This document shows positions 54,369 through 62,692 of a stretch of 64,000 nucleotides of DNA, in pieces. The stretch lies in NCBI GenBank assembly GCA_016719395.1, contig JADJZF010000012.1:62001-126000 (forward strand), written 5' to 3'. This stretch comes from Candidatus Amarobacter glycogenicus. GTDB taxonomy: Bacteria; Chloroflexota; Dehalococcoidia; Tepidiformales; Tepidiformaceae. The notes under the pieces were generated by a model. It was given only the letters and a program-made list of their open reading frames with translations, made no database searches and was not told where the DNA came from. Both the position numbers and the translations under genes were made by a program. Each line of letters begins with the position of its first letter. Within the stretch, counting starts at the first letter, position 1.

Positions 54369-54477
54369 GTGGGGTGATTGTGCGCGACGGGGCGAAGCCG
54401 GGACAACCGAAACTGTTCGCCGCCAGCAGTGGTTCCCTCGTCTCGCACGCTCGAACGCGAATCGCCGGCTTGCGCCT

Positions 54478-55962
54478 TCAGTTGGCGCGAGGGCCGGTTT
54501 GCCGCAGCAGCTTCAGGAACTCTTCGTCGCCCGAGAGGATCGCCAGGCGCGGGTCTGCCGCCGCCTCGCGCGCGTAGGCGGGGTCCAGTTCGAGCGCCCG
54601 GCCGATGTGGCGGAACGCCTCTTCGCGGTTCCCCATCGTAGCCGCAGCCTGAGCCGCCCCGTACTGCGCCGCGGCATCGCTCTGGTCCATCTGGGCCGCC
54701 TCGCGGAAGTCCACCAGCGCGGCCGCCGCGTTCCCGCCGTGCAACTGGGCCAGGCCCCGGTTCACCATCACCGTCGTGTCGCTTGAGTCGATGTCGAGTG
54801 CCCGGTTGAAGTCAGCGAGCGCGGCCGCGTAGTTCGTCCGGTAAAGGTGCAGCATCCCGCGGTTGTTCAGTGCGTCCGCGTCGAGCGGATGGAGGTCGAG
54901 CGCACGGTCATAGTCGCCCAGCGCCTTTTCGAATTCTCCTGCACGCGTATGGGCGTTCGCACGGTTGTAGTAGGCGGCGGTCAGCTGGTCATCGAGCGCA
55001 ATCGCCTGTCCGTACCGTTCGATCGCGAGCCCGTACTGCCCGACATTGAAGTAGACGTTACCTTCATCCAGGAACGATTCTGCCGTCCGCCTGGGGGGAG
55101 GAACGATTGGCGCCGGCTCCAGGTCGTCCAGGGCCTCTTCGACCGAGGAGAACAGGTTCGGTGCGGCTTCGGGGGCCGAGAGGATGGCTTCGGCCTCGAT
55201 CGCCGGCTCCGGTGTCGCCGCAAGTTGCTAGAAGGCCTCGGTCAGAACGTCGCGTTCCGCTGGCTCCTGCTCGGTGTCGAGCACTACGACCCCGGCCTCC
55301 GGTGGGCTCGCCTCTTCTGACTCCTGCTGCGCGTCGATCGTCACGGGTTCCGCCAGCGCGGCGGCGGCATCGGTGATAGCCTCGGCGCCGGCTTCTGCTT
55401 CGGCCATCATCTCAGCTTCGGCTTCAGCCTCCGCCATCGCCGCAACCTCTTCCATGGCCTCTGCGTCTGCGACCGCCTCCAGGAACTCTTCCTCTTCGCC
55501 GGGCTCGGCGAGTTCGGAAATCACGAGGTCTCCCTCTGCATCGAGCGCGATGTCTTCGGCGGCTCCGCCGGGCGGCGGCGGCATGCCTTCGTCCTCTGCG
55601 ATCGCATCCTGCAGGGAATCGGCGGCATCTTCGGCCAGTGCTTCCGCGAAGAGTTCGGCAGCCTCTGCTTCGTCGAGCATCTCCGCCTCGGCGACCGCTT
55701 CTTCGATAGCCTCCGCCGCTTCCGCTGCGCCTTCTGGTTCCTCCGCGGGTGCAACCGCCGGCTCGCCCGCCGGCACGGCTCCGTTCGTGCTGGCGACCGG
55801 CTCGGGCTCGTATGTCTCGCTCGGTTCCAGCGTCGGCGGCGCCCACGGCGAATTCTCAGGCGCCTGGGTCCCCGTCGCCCGCTTCCGAGAAGCATTGGTC
55901 ACGTACACCACCACGGCCGTGACGATGCCGGCGAACAACAGGAACCTGAACAGGCGTTTCAT
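54478..55962 (-). pseudogene. Membrane-anchored TPR protein with acidic linker, interrupted by an in-frame TAG
   Basis: One reading frame runs from the ATG at 55960-55962 to 54478. An N-terminal anchor (KRLFRFLLFAGIVTAVVVYV) is followed by about 220 residues extremely rich in Ala and Glu. A TAG (55228-55230) follows EAF. The frame then stays open for about 250 codons, first acidic, then at least five TPR units (ESFLDEGNVYFNVGQYGLAIE, AAYYNRANAHTRAGEFEKAL, ALNNRGMLHLYRTNYAAAL). No start codon lies between the TAG and an ATG at 54855, so the TPR half cannot be a separate complete gene. Either a nonsense mutation or an error splits it. Function unknown; possibly an envelope scaffold. Confidence 0.65.
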
Positions 55963-56381
55963 GTTCGAGAAGCCTCGCGTTCCAGGAGATGCTCGGTTAC
56001 GGCCACCAGGCCGGAATACGCGTAGAGCAGATGATCCTTCGGGTGCAGTTCGAGCTTCTTCAGCGTCTCTTTCCGCGCAGTCACCGGGTCCCACGAGTCC
56101 ATGAGCTCAATCGAGTCGTGGTCCACACCCATCTGGAGTTCGTAGAGTTCGCCGTCTTCGGCCACAACGACGCAGCCGACTTCCGGGTCCCCACCGTCGA
56201 TATCGCACTCGATCGCTGTCGTGAAAATCGCGTTCGGGAACGAAGGGAAAGGCTGGAGTTCGCTGCAGGCTTCCTTCAGGAGCGCCTGGATCTGCATCGC
56301 GGACCGCTCGAGGATGAGGTCGGCCTGGGTCTTTGGAGAAGCGATTCGTTTGCCATTGCTGAGAAAAGTATAAGCACTCAA
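55959..56381 (-). CDS. Hypothetical protein, 140 residues
   Basis: A soluble acidic protein starting at TTG 56379-56381, with a GAGG 10 nt before it. Features are ECDIDGGDPEVGCVVVAEDGELYELQMG and a helical tail. No family is recognised. Its stop overlaps the ATG of the anchored TPR gene (ATGA), so the two are co-expressed. It is divergent from the selenoprotein gene. Confidence 0.65.
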   Translation of the reverse strand: MSAYTFLSNGKRIASPKTQADLILERSAMQIQALLKEACSELQPFPSFPNAIFTTAIECDIDGGDPEVGCVVVAEDGELYELQMGVDHDSIELMDSWDPVTARKETLKKLELHPKDHLLYAYSGLVAVTEHLLEREASRT

Positions 56382-56411
56382 ACAAACCGCGCCTCCCCGC
56401 TCGATCCGAAG

Positions 56412-56417
56412 TATGCT
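56412..56417 (+). promoter_or_regulatory. TATGCT -10 box of the selenoprotein gene
   Basis: TATGCT lies 31 nt before the GTG at 56449; the leader contains the GGAGG ribosome site (56439-56443). Confidence 0.4.
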
Positions 56418-56448
56418 GCGCGCCGAAGCGCCGAAACCGGAGGCTCCC

Positions 56449-57300
56449 GTGACCGTTGATAGCTACCGCTACCTGCCCCGCTCGATGAAGACCATGTACG
56501 AGGCCACGCCCGTGAGTGATGAGCCCGTCGCCTGGACCCCGCTTCCCAGGCCACTCAACCGCTGTTCCATCGCGCTCATGACTTCGGCCGGGATCTTCCT
56601 CAAGGACTCGCAGGCCGGGTTCGATGAAGAACGGGAGTGGGCCAACCCCCAGTGGGGCGACCCTACCTACCGCGCCATTCCGTCGGATGTCCGCCAGGAG
56701 CAGGTCTCCTGTTCGCACCTCCACATCAGTCACGAAGACCTGCTCGAGGATGTGGATGTCGTCCTCCCCATCCGTGCCTTCAAGGCGCTCGAGACCGAAG
56801 GGCGGATTGGCTCGCTCGCCGGCGAGCACTACTCGTTCATGGGTTACCAGGACCGCCGCCTCCTGGACTGGCGCAACACCCAGGGCCCGGAACTCGCCGC
56901 CCGCCTGAAAGAACGCAAGGTCGATGTCCTGTTGCTTGCCCCTGCCTGACCGGACTGCTGCAGGAACGTGCCCGTGCTGGCGCGTCTGATTGAATCGCTC
57001 GGCATTCCCACCGTCACCGTCACGATGATGCCCGAACTCGCCTTGAAAATGCGCGCTCCCCGCGTCGTCGGCGTCGAATTCCCGTTTGGCCACAGCTTTG
57101 GGACCCCGCACAACGACGCGCTAATGCTCCAGGTTGCCCGCGCCGCATGCGAAGCACTCGAGGAAGCCGGCGCTCCGGGCTACCGCCTGGACGTCGAAAC
57201 CGAGTGGCCGGTCCCGCTCGAAGTTGCCTACAAGACGTGGCATCCGCCGCGCCCGAGCCCGGTCGTTGCCCAGATGCTGAAGTCCCGCGGGCCAGGTTAG
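56449..57300 (+). CDS. Predicted selenoprotein of the glycine/sarcosine/betaine/proline reductase B (GrdB/PrdB) family; TGA 56947-56949 read as Sec
   Basis: One frame of 284 codons is interrupted only by TGA at codon 167. Before it: WTPLPRPLNRCSIALMTSAGIFLKD, WGDPTYRAIP, HLHISHEDLLEDVDVVLPI, HYSFMGYQ and KVDVLLLAPA. After it: PDCCRNVPVLARLIESLGIPTV, MMPELALKM, FPFGHSFGTPHNDA. This colinearity matches the GrdB/PrdB-like family, whose members carry Sec or Cys in a UxxC redox motif at just this place; here it would be U167-P-D-C170. A hairpin begins one base after the TGA (56951-56988). GTG 56449 is set by GGAGG 5 nt upstream. The family reduces small-molecule substrates via a selenol; the substrate here is unknown. 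Sec-insertion genes are not in the window. Confidence 0.82.
56951..56988 (+). promoter_or_regulatory. SECIS-like stem-loop directly after the in-frame TGA
   Basis: By hand, CGGAC (56951-56955) pairs with GTCTG (56984-56988) including one G-U. Two GC steps separated by bulged U (956, 959) pair with 980-983, A962-G963 with C977-T978, and ACG (966-968) with CGT (973-975), leaving loop UGCC. Bulged U and a G early in the apical loop are features of bacterial SECIS elements. It needs folding software to confirm. Confidence 0.45.
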
Positions 57301-57388
57301 CTCAAGCCACTCGCTCACGGTCTTCGCCCGGGCGCACTGCTCACGTCTCCGGCGGCAGCGCGCGCCGCGGCTGTTCCGTCTGCTCTGG

Positions 57389-57394
57389 TAAACT
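57389..57394 (+). promoter_or_regulatory. TAAACT -10 box of the tandem CaiB operon
   Basis: TAAACT ends 10 nt before the TTG at 57405 and points to that TTG as the start. Confidence 0.4.
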
Positions 57395-57404
57395 CCCGTC
57401 CACC

Positions 57405-59895
57405 TTGTCCACCCCGAACGCAGCCGACTCCAGCCTGTTCCTCCCGCTCAACGGCATCCGCGTCCTCTCTTTCGAAGTCGCCTATTCGCTGCCTGCCGGC
57501 ACGCGCACGCTCGCCGAACTCGGCGCCGAAGTGGTCCGCGTTGCCGGCCCCGGGCGCGATAGCTTCTATATCGGTGTCGTTGACGGGGTCTACCTCTCCA
57601 AGCCGTGCATCGGACTCAACCTGAAGGACCCGGCCGGCCTCCAGGTTGCCAAGCGCCTCGTTGCGCAGGCCGACATTGTCTGCAGCAACTTCGTCCCCGG
57701 AGTGATGGAGCGCCTCGGCCTCGGCCCGGACGTCATCAGCGCCCTCAACCCCTCGGCCATCGTCCTCCAGCTCTCGGGCTACGGTGCGCCCGGCCCCTGG
57801 AGCGGCTACGCGGCCTTCGGCCCGAGCACGGAGGCGGCCGGCGGCATGAACTGCCTCACCGGCCCCGAGTCCGGCCCGCCCATCCGCGTCGGCAGCGGTG
57901 TCTTCTCCGATCAGCTCGGAGGCAGGTTCGCCGCCCTCGGCCTCCTCGCCGCCCTCGAAGAGCGCGCTCGCACCGGCGCCGCCAGGTACATCGACCTCTC
58001 GATGGCCGAGGCCATCACCCTGCTCGTCGGCCACACGGTCGTTGCCGTGGGTCTCGGTGACACTCCCCCGCGCCTCTGGAATCGCGACCGCGACTTCGCC
58101 CCCCAGGGTATCTATCCGGCGAAGGGCGAAGACGAGTGGCTGGCGATCACGGTCAAAGACGACTCCCAGTGGAAGGCACTCGCGGCCCTGGCTGGCTCGC
58201 CCCGGCTCCAGGACTCGGAGTTCGATACCGCCTGGGCCCGCCACGCCAATCACGATGCCATCGACGCCCTCCTTTCCGGCTGGACGACGACTCAGGATAA
58301 GGACGAGCTCGCGGAGCTCCTCCAGCGGCACGGGGTTGCGGCCTCCCCCGTCCAGAAGTCGCGAGACCCGCTCTTCGACCCCCACCTGAAGTCGCGCGGC
58401 CTGTTCGACTGGGTCCAGCACGAACGCCCCATCCTGGGCTTCGCTGCCCACCCACACCCCACGACTCCCTGGATCGCCGCCGGGCACGCACGGCATCCGC
58501 TCAAGGACATCCACTTCCATGGCGCCGACAACGCGCGGGTGCTGGGCGAATGGCTCGGCGCGACCCCGAAGGAAGTCGCTGCCCTCGAAGCATCCGGCGC
58601 CCTCATCGTCCTGCGAGATGTCCAGGTCGAAGACCGCCGTACCGCCTACCGCGACGAGGACTTCGCCGAACAGCTCGGTCTCCCGCCGCCCACTCCGGCG
58701 CCTGGCGGACTCCCCCTCTCCCGGGCTGGGGAGAAGGGTCCGGGGAACGAGGAGCACACTCCGCGCGCAACCAAGCGCCCGCGGAGTGGGGGCCTCCGCG
58801 TCCTCGAACTCTCCGCCGGCCCGGCCGCAGGCTTCTCCGGGATGCTTCTCGCGGAACTCGGCCACGAAGTCATCCGCGTCGAACTCCCCGATTGGTACGC
58901 CGCCGCCCATCGACCGACTGCAGTCCTGGACGAGACGGAGCGAGGCTTCCTCGCCCGCCGCAAGAAGAGTGTCACGCTGGACGCCCAGACCTGGAGTTCG
59001 CAGTTCCTCGAACTCGCGTCTTCCGCCGATGCGGTCGTCGAAGACCTCGGCCCGGGTGGCCTTGGCGGCCTCGGTGTCACCACCCACCGGCTGCGAGACC
59101 AGAACCGCGACATCGTCGTCGCGAGCATCTCCCCCTACGGTCACACGGGCCCGAAGACCCGCTGGCAGGCTTCGGAGTTGACTATCCAGGCGTCGGCCGG
59201 AGTCCTCCACTCCACAGGGTCGATGGATTCCGCTCCTTCGAAGGCCGGCGGCTTCCCCGCCCATCACATCGCCGGAATCAACGCCGCCACCGCCGTACTC
59301 GCCCGCTGCCTCGGCATCACCAGGGGGCGCCTGCGGCGGCGGCCATCTCGATGTCTCGATGCAGGAAACCTACATCCCCCACTGGTCGCGCCACATCGGC
59401 GAGTGGGCCTATTCGGGTACCAAGATGCGCCGGGAACTCCCCGGCTTCGGCCACCAGGGCTTCCGCCATACCGCCATGACGGCGGACGGCTGGATCTACG
59501 TCCTCTCCCTCTACGCCAGCTGGGAAGAGATCGCCCTCTTCTTCGGGCTCGAGGAATTCGTCACGGACGATTGGTCCAACCCCGCCTACCGGATGGAGCA
59601 CTGGCCGGAGCTCGAGCAGCCATACCTCTCTTCCGTCGCTTCGAAACCGCGTTACCAGTGGTTCGCCGAATCGGCCGAAGCGGGCTTTACCTTCGCCCCC
59701 GTCCACTCGCCCGGCGACCAGGCCAGCAACCCGCACTACGCGGCCCGGGGCTTCCTGAAGGAAGCCGAGTTCGCCGGCCACCGCGTACCGACCCCCGGGC
59801 TCCCCTTCCCGTGGGACACGCCTGCCGCGCCGAACCGTCCGCCGAACCCCGGCGAACACAATGCCGAAATCCTCGGCCATGGAGCAGCCAAGTGA
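57405..59895 (+). CDS. Tandem (two-domain) CaiB/BaiF CoA-transferase, frameshifted in the second domain
   Basis: About 830 residues. Domain 1 (about 15-410) has GIRVLSFEVAYSLPAGTRTLAELGAEVVRVAG, LQLSGYGAPGPWSGYAAFGP and DLSMAEAITLLVGH. A linker (about 425-460) is Pro/Gly-rich and holds a palindromic insert. Domain 2 opens GGLRVLELSAGPAAGFSGMLLAELGHEVIRVE. Within it the frame breaks in a run of five G (59323-59327); four G restores ITRGACGGGHLDVSMQETYIP. The rest continues to TGA 59893-59895. TTG 57405 is the likely start, 10 nt from TAAACT. The gene overlaps the next gene (GTGA). Confidence 0.83.
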
Positions 59896-60713
59896 CTGAC
59901 CCGCCATTCTTCGAAGGCATCTATCGGAAACTCGTGAACACCGCCGCCGAGCAAAAGGAATCGATCCACGACGATGCTCAAGCCCAGCGCCTCGGATTCC
60001 GAGGGGGATTCGTCCCCGGGAGCATCGTCGGCACCGCGGCCCTCCCCGCGATCGTCGCTGCGTTCGGCAAGGAGTGGATGGAAGGTGGCTGGTACTCCTT
60101 CACCTTCGTCTCGCCGGTCTACATCGACGATGAAGTCCACGAGGTTGCCGGCCGGACTCCGGATGGCATTGCCATCCAGGTGGTCGATCGCAGCGGCCGG
60201 CTCTGTTGCAACGGCCGTGCCGGCCTGGGCGCCACGATTCCCTGGAACCCCTCGGAGGATGGCGCCCACGGGGCGGAAGGCGTCCTGCCCGAGGTCTCCC
60301 TGGGGTTCGAGTTCCTCCCGCATGAGTTCACGCCGGAGCCGGATCTCTGCCAGGCGACCGTCCGGTCCGCCGGCGACACAACGCCCTGGTACGCCGGTGG
60401 GTCTCCCTGGGGCGGCCCCATCGTGCCTCCCGAACAGCTCCACGTCGTCGCTCTCCACCTCATGCGCGAGCCGCGGCAGCCTCGTCCCGGCCGCATGGAA
60501 GGGATCCGCGAACCGGGAATGTGGGCCCAGCACGACCTCGCCATCGAGGGCCCGCTCTTCCAGGACCGCACCTACACCGTCAAAGAACGGGTCGCCGACA
60601 AGGGCCGCTCTGGCCGGACCGTCTTCCTTACCTACGAATTCGAGGTCTTCGATGGCGCCCGCCGGGTCGCTTGTGGGCGCCACAAGGCCAAGTGGCTCGC
60701 CGCGCCTGAATAG
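59892..60713 (+). CDS. MaoC-like/hotdog-fold dehydratase family protein
   Basis: 273 residues. The N-terminal half (HDDAQAQRLGFRGGFVPGSIVGTAAL with the substrate-facing His/Gly, then FTFVSPVYIDDEVHEVAG) looks like a hotdog unit of the MaoC/FAS1 type. A second, weaker hotdog-like half follows (LAIEGPLFQDRTYTVKERVADKGRSGRTVFLTYEFEVF). Double-hotdog hydratases and thioesterases have this layout. The GTG start overlaps the CaiB stop, so it belongs to one acyl-CoA pathway with it. The exact reaction is not determined. Confidence 0.75.
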   Translation: MTDPPFFEGIYRKLVNTAAEQKESIHDDAQAQRLGFRGGFVPGSIVGTAALPAIVAAFGKEWMEGGWYSFTFVSPVYIDDEVHEVAGRTPDGIAIQVVDRSGRLCCNGRAGLGATIPWNPSEDGAHGAEGVLPEVSLGFEFLPHEFTPEPDLCQATVRSAGDTTPWYAGGSPWGGPIVPPEQLHVVALHLMREPRQPRPGRMEGIREPGMWAQHDLAIEGPLFQDRTYTVKERVADKGRSGRTVFLTYEFEVFDGARRVACGRHKAKWLAAPE

Positions 60714-60764
60714 TCACTGCCGCAGCGGCCGCTCGGCCAACGCACTCGGCGGGCCCCGAACTGC

Positions 60765-60770
60765 TAATCT
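60765..60770 (+). promoter_or_regulatory. TAATCT -10 box, leaderless start of a small gene
   Basis: TAATCT ends 7 nt before the GTG at 60778. Confidence 0.45.
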
Positions 60771-60777
60771 CACCCCG

Positions 60778-61038
60778 GTGGAACGGCGCGATTTCGGCCC
60801 CGGACGGACCCTCATCGCCGAGAGCACGTGGGACTGGATGCTGCTGCGCGAGGCGGGCGGCGCCCTCGTCCTCTCCGTCGTCTGTGGCACCATCGGCGTC
60901 TACGAAGTCGAGGTGGTACTCGGCGCCGATTCCCTCGCCGCCTACGCATCCGACGGGCTCACCTTCATCGAGCGGCTTGCGGCGGACGTCCGCGAACACC
61001 CCCGGGACTACCTCCCTCCGGCTCCCGCTTCGTCCTGA
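60778..61038 (+). CDS. Small hypothetical protein, 86 residues
   Basis: A soluble protein with strands and a helix: DFGPGRTLIAESTWDWMLLREAGGALVLSVVCGTIGVYEVEVVL, then FIERLAADVREHPRDYLPP. No family recognised. Its GTG is 7 nt from a TAATCT box. It lies between the hotdog gene and a PIG-L gene. Confidence 0.65.
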   Translation: MERRDFGPGRTLIAESTWDWMLLREAGGALVLSVVCGTIGVYEVEVVLGADSLAAYASDGLTFIERLAADVREHPRDYLPPAPASS

Positions 61039-61090
61039 GCGGTTCGCTGCTACGCTGGTTTCACGAACCCACGCACCGGAGTCCGCCACC

Positions 61091-61822
61091 GTGCCCTCGA
61101 ACGTCGAAGACTTTGTCCCGCCCTCCGCAATGGTCGTCGTCGCCCACCCCGACGATGCCGAGTTCATGGTGGCGGGCACCGTCGCGAAATGGGCGGCCGC
61201 CGGCTGCGAAGTCACCTACGTCATCATCACGAAGGGCGACAAGGGCAGCGACGACCCGGAGATGACCAGCGAGCGGCTGACGATCATTCGCGAGGCCGAA
61301 CAGCGGGCAGCCGGCGCGATCCTCGGCGTAAAGAACTACGAGTTCATGGGCTACCCGGATGGCTACCTCGTCCACACCCTCGAACTCCGCCGCGATGTCA
61401 CCCGGATCATCCGCAGGCACCGCCCCCACGTCCTCCTTACCTTCGATCCGACGAACCGCTTCTTTTCAGACAACTACGTGAATCACCCGGACCACCGCGT
61501 CGCCGGTGATGTTGCCCTCGATGCGACCTTTCCCACAGCCCGCGACCGCCTCACGTTCCCCGAACTCCTGGTAGACGGATACCAGCCGTGGAAGGTCCGC
61601 CAGGTCTGGCTCTCCGGTTCGGCCGAGCCCAACGTCTGGGTCGATATCGGCCCGACCCTCGAACTGAAGAAGAAGGCGCTCCTGAAGCACCCCTCGCAAC
61701 TCGGACCGGATGTCGCGGACTTCGCCGAAGAGATGGCCCGGATGGCCGGCGCCGGTCAGCAAATCCAGCATGCCGAGGCGTTCCGCCGGTTCATCCTCGA
61801 GCAGGACCCCGTCCACGAATGA
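61091..61822 (+). CDS. PIG-L/LmbE family deacetylase (BshB/MshB-like)
   Basis: A 243-residue zinc hydrolase: MVVVAHPDDAEFMVAGT near residue 15 and NHPDHRVAGDVALDAT near 140 hold the metal ligands, with TKGDKGSDDPEM matching LmbE-type substrate loops. Such enzymes remove N-acetyl groups in mycothiol, bacillithiol or glycan routes; which applies is not known. GTG 61091 has GGAG about 10 nt before it. It is followed by a strong GC hairpin. Confidence 0.88.
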   Translation: MPSNVEDFVPPSAMVVVAHPDDAEFMVAGTVAKWAAAGCEVTYVIITKGDKGSDDPEMTSERLTIIREAEQRAAGAILGVKNYEFMGYPDGYLVHTLELRRDVTRIIRRHRPHVLLTFDPTNRFFSDNYVNHPDHRVAGDVALDATFPTARDRLTFPELLVDGYQPWKVRQVWLSGSAEPNVWVDIGPTLELKKKALLKHPSQLGPDVADFAEEMARMAGAGQQIQHAEAFRRFILEQDPVHE

Positions 61823-61844
61823 GGCGGGCCGTCGCCGGCCCGCC
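61823..61844. terminator. Bidirectional GC hairpin
   Basis: GGCGGGCCG (61823-61831) and CGGCCCGCC (61836-61844) form a perfect 9-bp stem with loop TCGC, starting right after the PIG-L stop and just before the end of the convergent transporter gene. Confidence 0.6.
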
Positions 61845-61873
61845 CGATCGAACAAATTGCCAGCGCGGCAGCC

Positions 61874-62692
61874 TCAGTCTGCCCCGGCGATACCCGGCAC
61901 TTCCGCCCGGCTGAAGCCCGGGATCGTGATCTTCGCGGCCGTCAGCCAGTAGGCCCCACCGACGAAGACCGCGCCGCTCACGATATTTCCGAGCGTCACC
62001 GGTACCAGGTTGTGGACGAATCCGCCCCAGGTGACCGTGTCAGGGTGGTCCTGCAACAGGCCGATGCCGAGCAGCGTCATGTTCGCGACGCTGTGTTCGA
62101 AGCCCGAGCCGATAAACGCGAACAGGCACCAGAAGATCATGATCAGCTTGCCGGCTTCGCTCGTCGCCCGCATCGCGCACCAGACGGCGAGGCACACGAG
62201 CCAGTTGCAGAGCATCGCCCGGAAGAAGAGGTCGCTGGCGGGCAGGGTCATCTTTGTCTCGACCGTCTTCTGGATGAACCCCAGGTGCGGCGCAGCGCTG
62301 AAGACACCGGCTTCCGCCACCAGCCAGGCGACAAGGAGCGACCCGGCGAGGTTCCCGGCGAGGCTCACCACCCATGTGGCGCCCAGGTCTGCTGGCGAAA
62401 CCGTCCGCCTGAGCAGGCCGATGGTCATCACCATCACGTTGCCCGTGAACAGCTCCGAGCCGGCCATGATCACCAGGGAGAGCGCGACCCCGAAGGAGAC
62501 ACCCATGACCAGCTTGGTCCAGGGTGAGGCGGCCGCCGAGAACGGCGCTCCGACCGCGAAGATGAGGACGATCGCGAGGCCGACGTAGGCGCCGGCCATC
62601 ATCGAAAGGACGAAGTAGCCGACCGGCGACTTCTTCAAAGTGGTTGCCTTGCCGGTGGCCGCCTGGGCCACCGCTGCGATTGCGTCGTTCAT
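61874..62692 (-). CDS. Formate/nitrite transporter family channel (FocA/NirC)
   Basis: A 272-residue protein with six membrane helices. The FNT signatures are there: GAYVGLAIVLIF, GSELFTGNVMVM in the first re-entrant half, NWLVCLAVWCA and FEHSVANM with the central-pore His, and NIVSGAVFVGGAYW at the end. Because it is followed in the operon direction by a siroheme reductase gene overlapping at 62689, nitrite is a reasonable substrate (NirC-like), but formate cannot be ruled out. Confidence 0.9.
   Translation of the reverse strand: MNDAIAAVAQAATGKATTLKKSPVGYFVLSMMAGAYVGLAIVLIFAVGAPFSAAASPWTKLVMGVSFGVALSLVIMAGSELFTGNVMVMTIGLLRRTVSPADLGATWVVSLAGNLAGSLLVAWLVAEAGVFSAAPHLGFIQKTVETKMTLPASDLFFRAMLCNWLVCLAVWCAMRATSEAGKLIMIFWCLFAFIGSGFEHSVANMTLLGIGLLQDHPDTVTWGGFVHNLVPVTLGNIVSGAVFVGGAYWLTAAKITIPGFSRAEVPGIAGAD

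Noticed and set aside
14400..55230. Reassignment of TAG as a sense codon (two in-frame TAGs, 14400 and 55228)
   Set aside because: Many genes end naturally at TAG (rpmH, prs, the hybrid kinase before its terminator, an SDR), so TAG is a normal stop.
57147..60713. A single 1188-codon protein joining CaiB and the hotdog gene
   Set aside because: The join is an artefact of the one-base shift at 59323-59327; the hotdog gene has its own GTG overlapping the CaiB stop.
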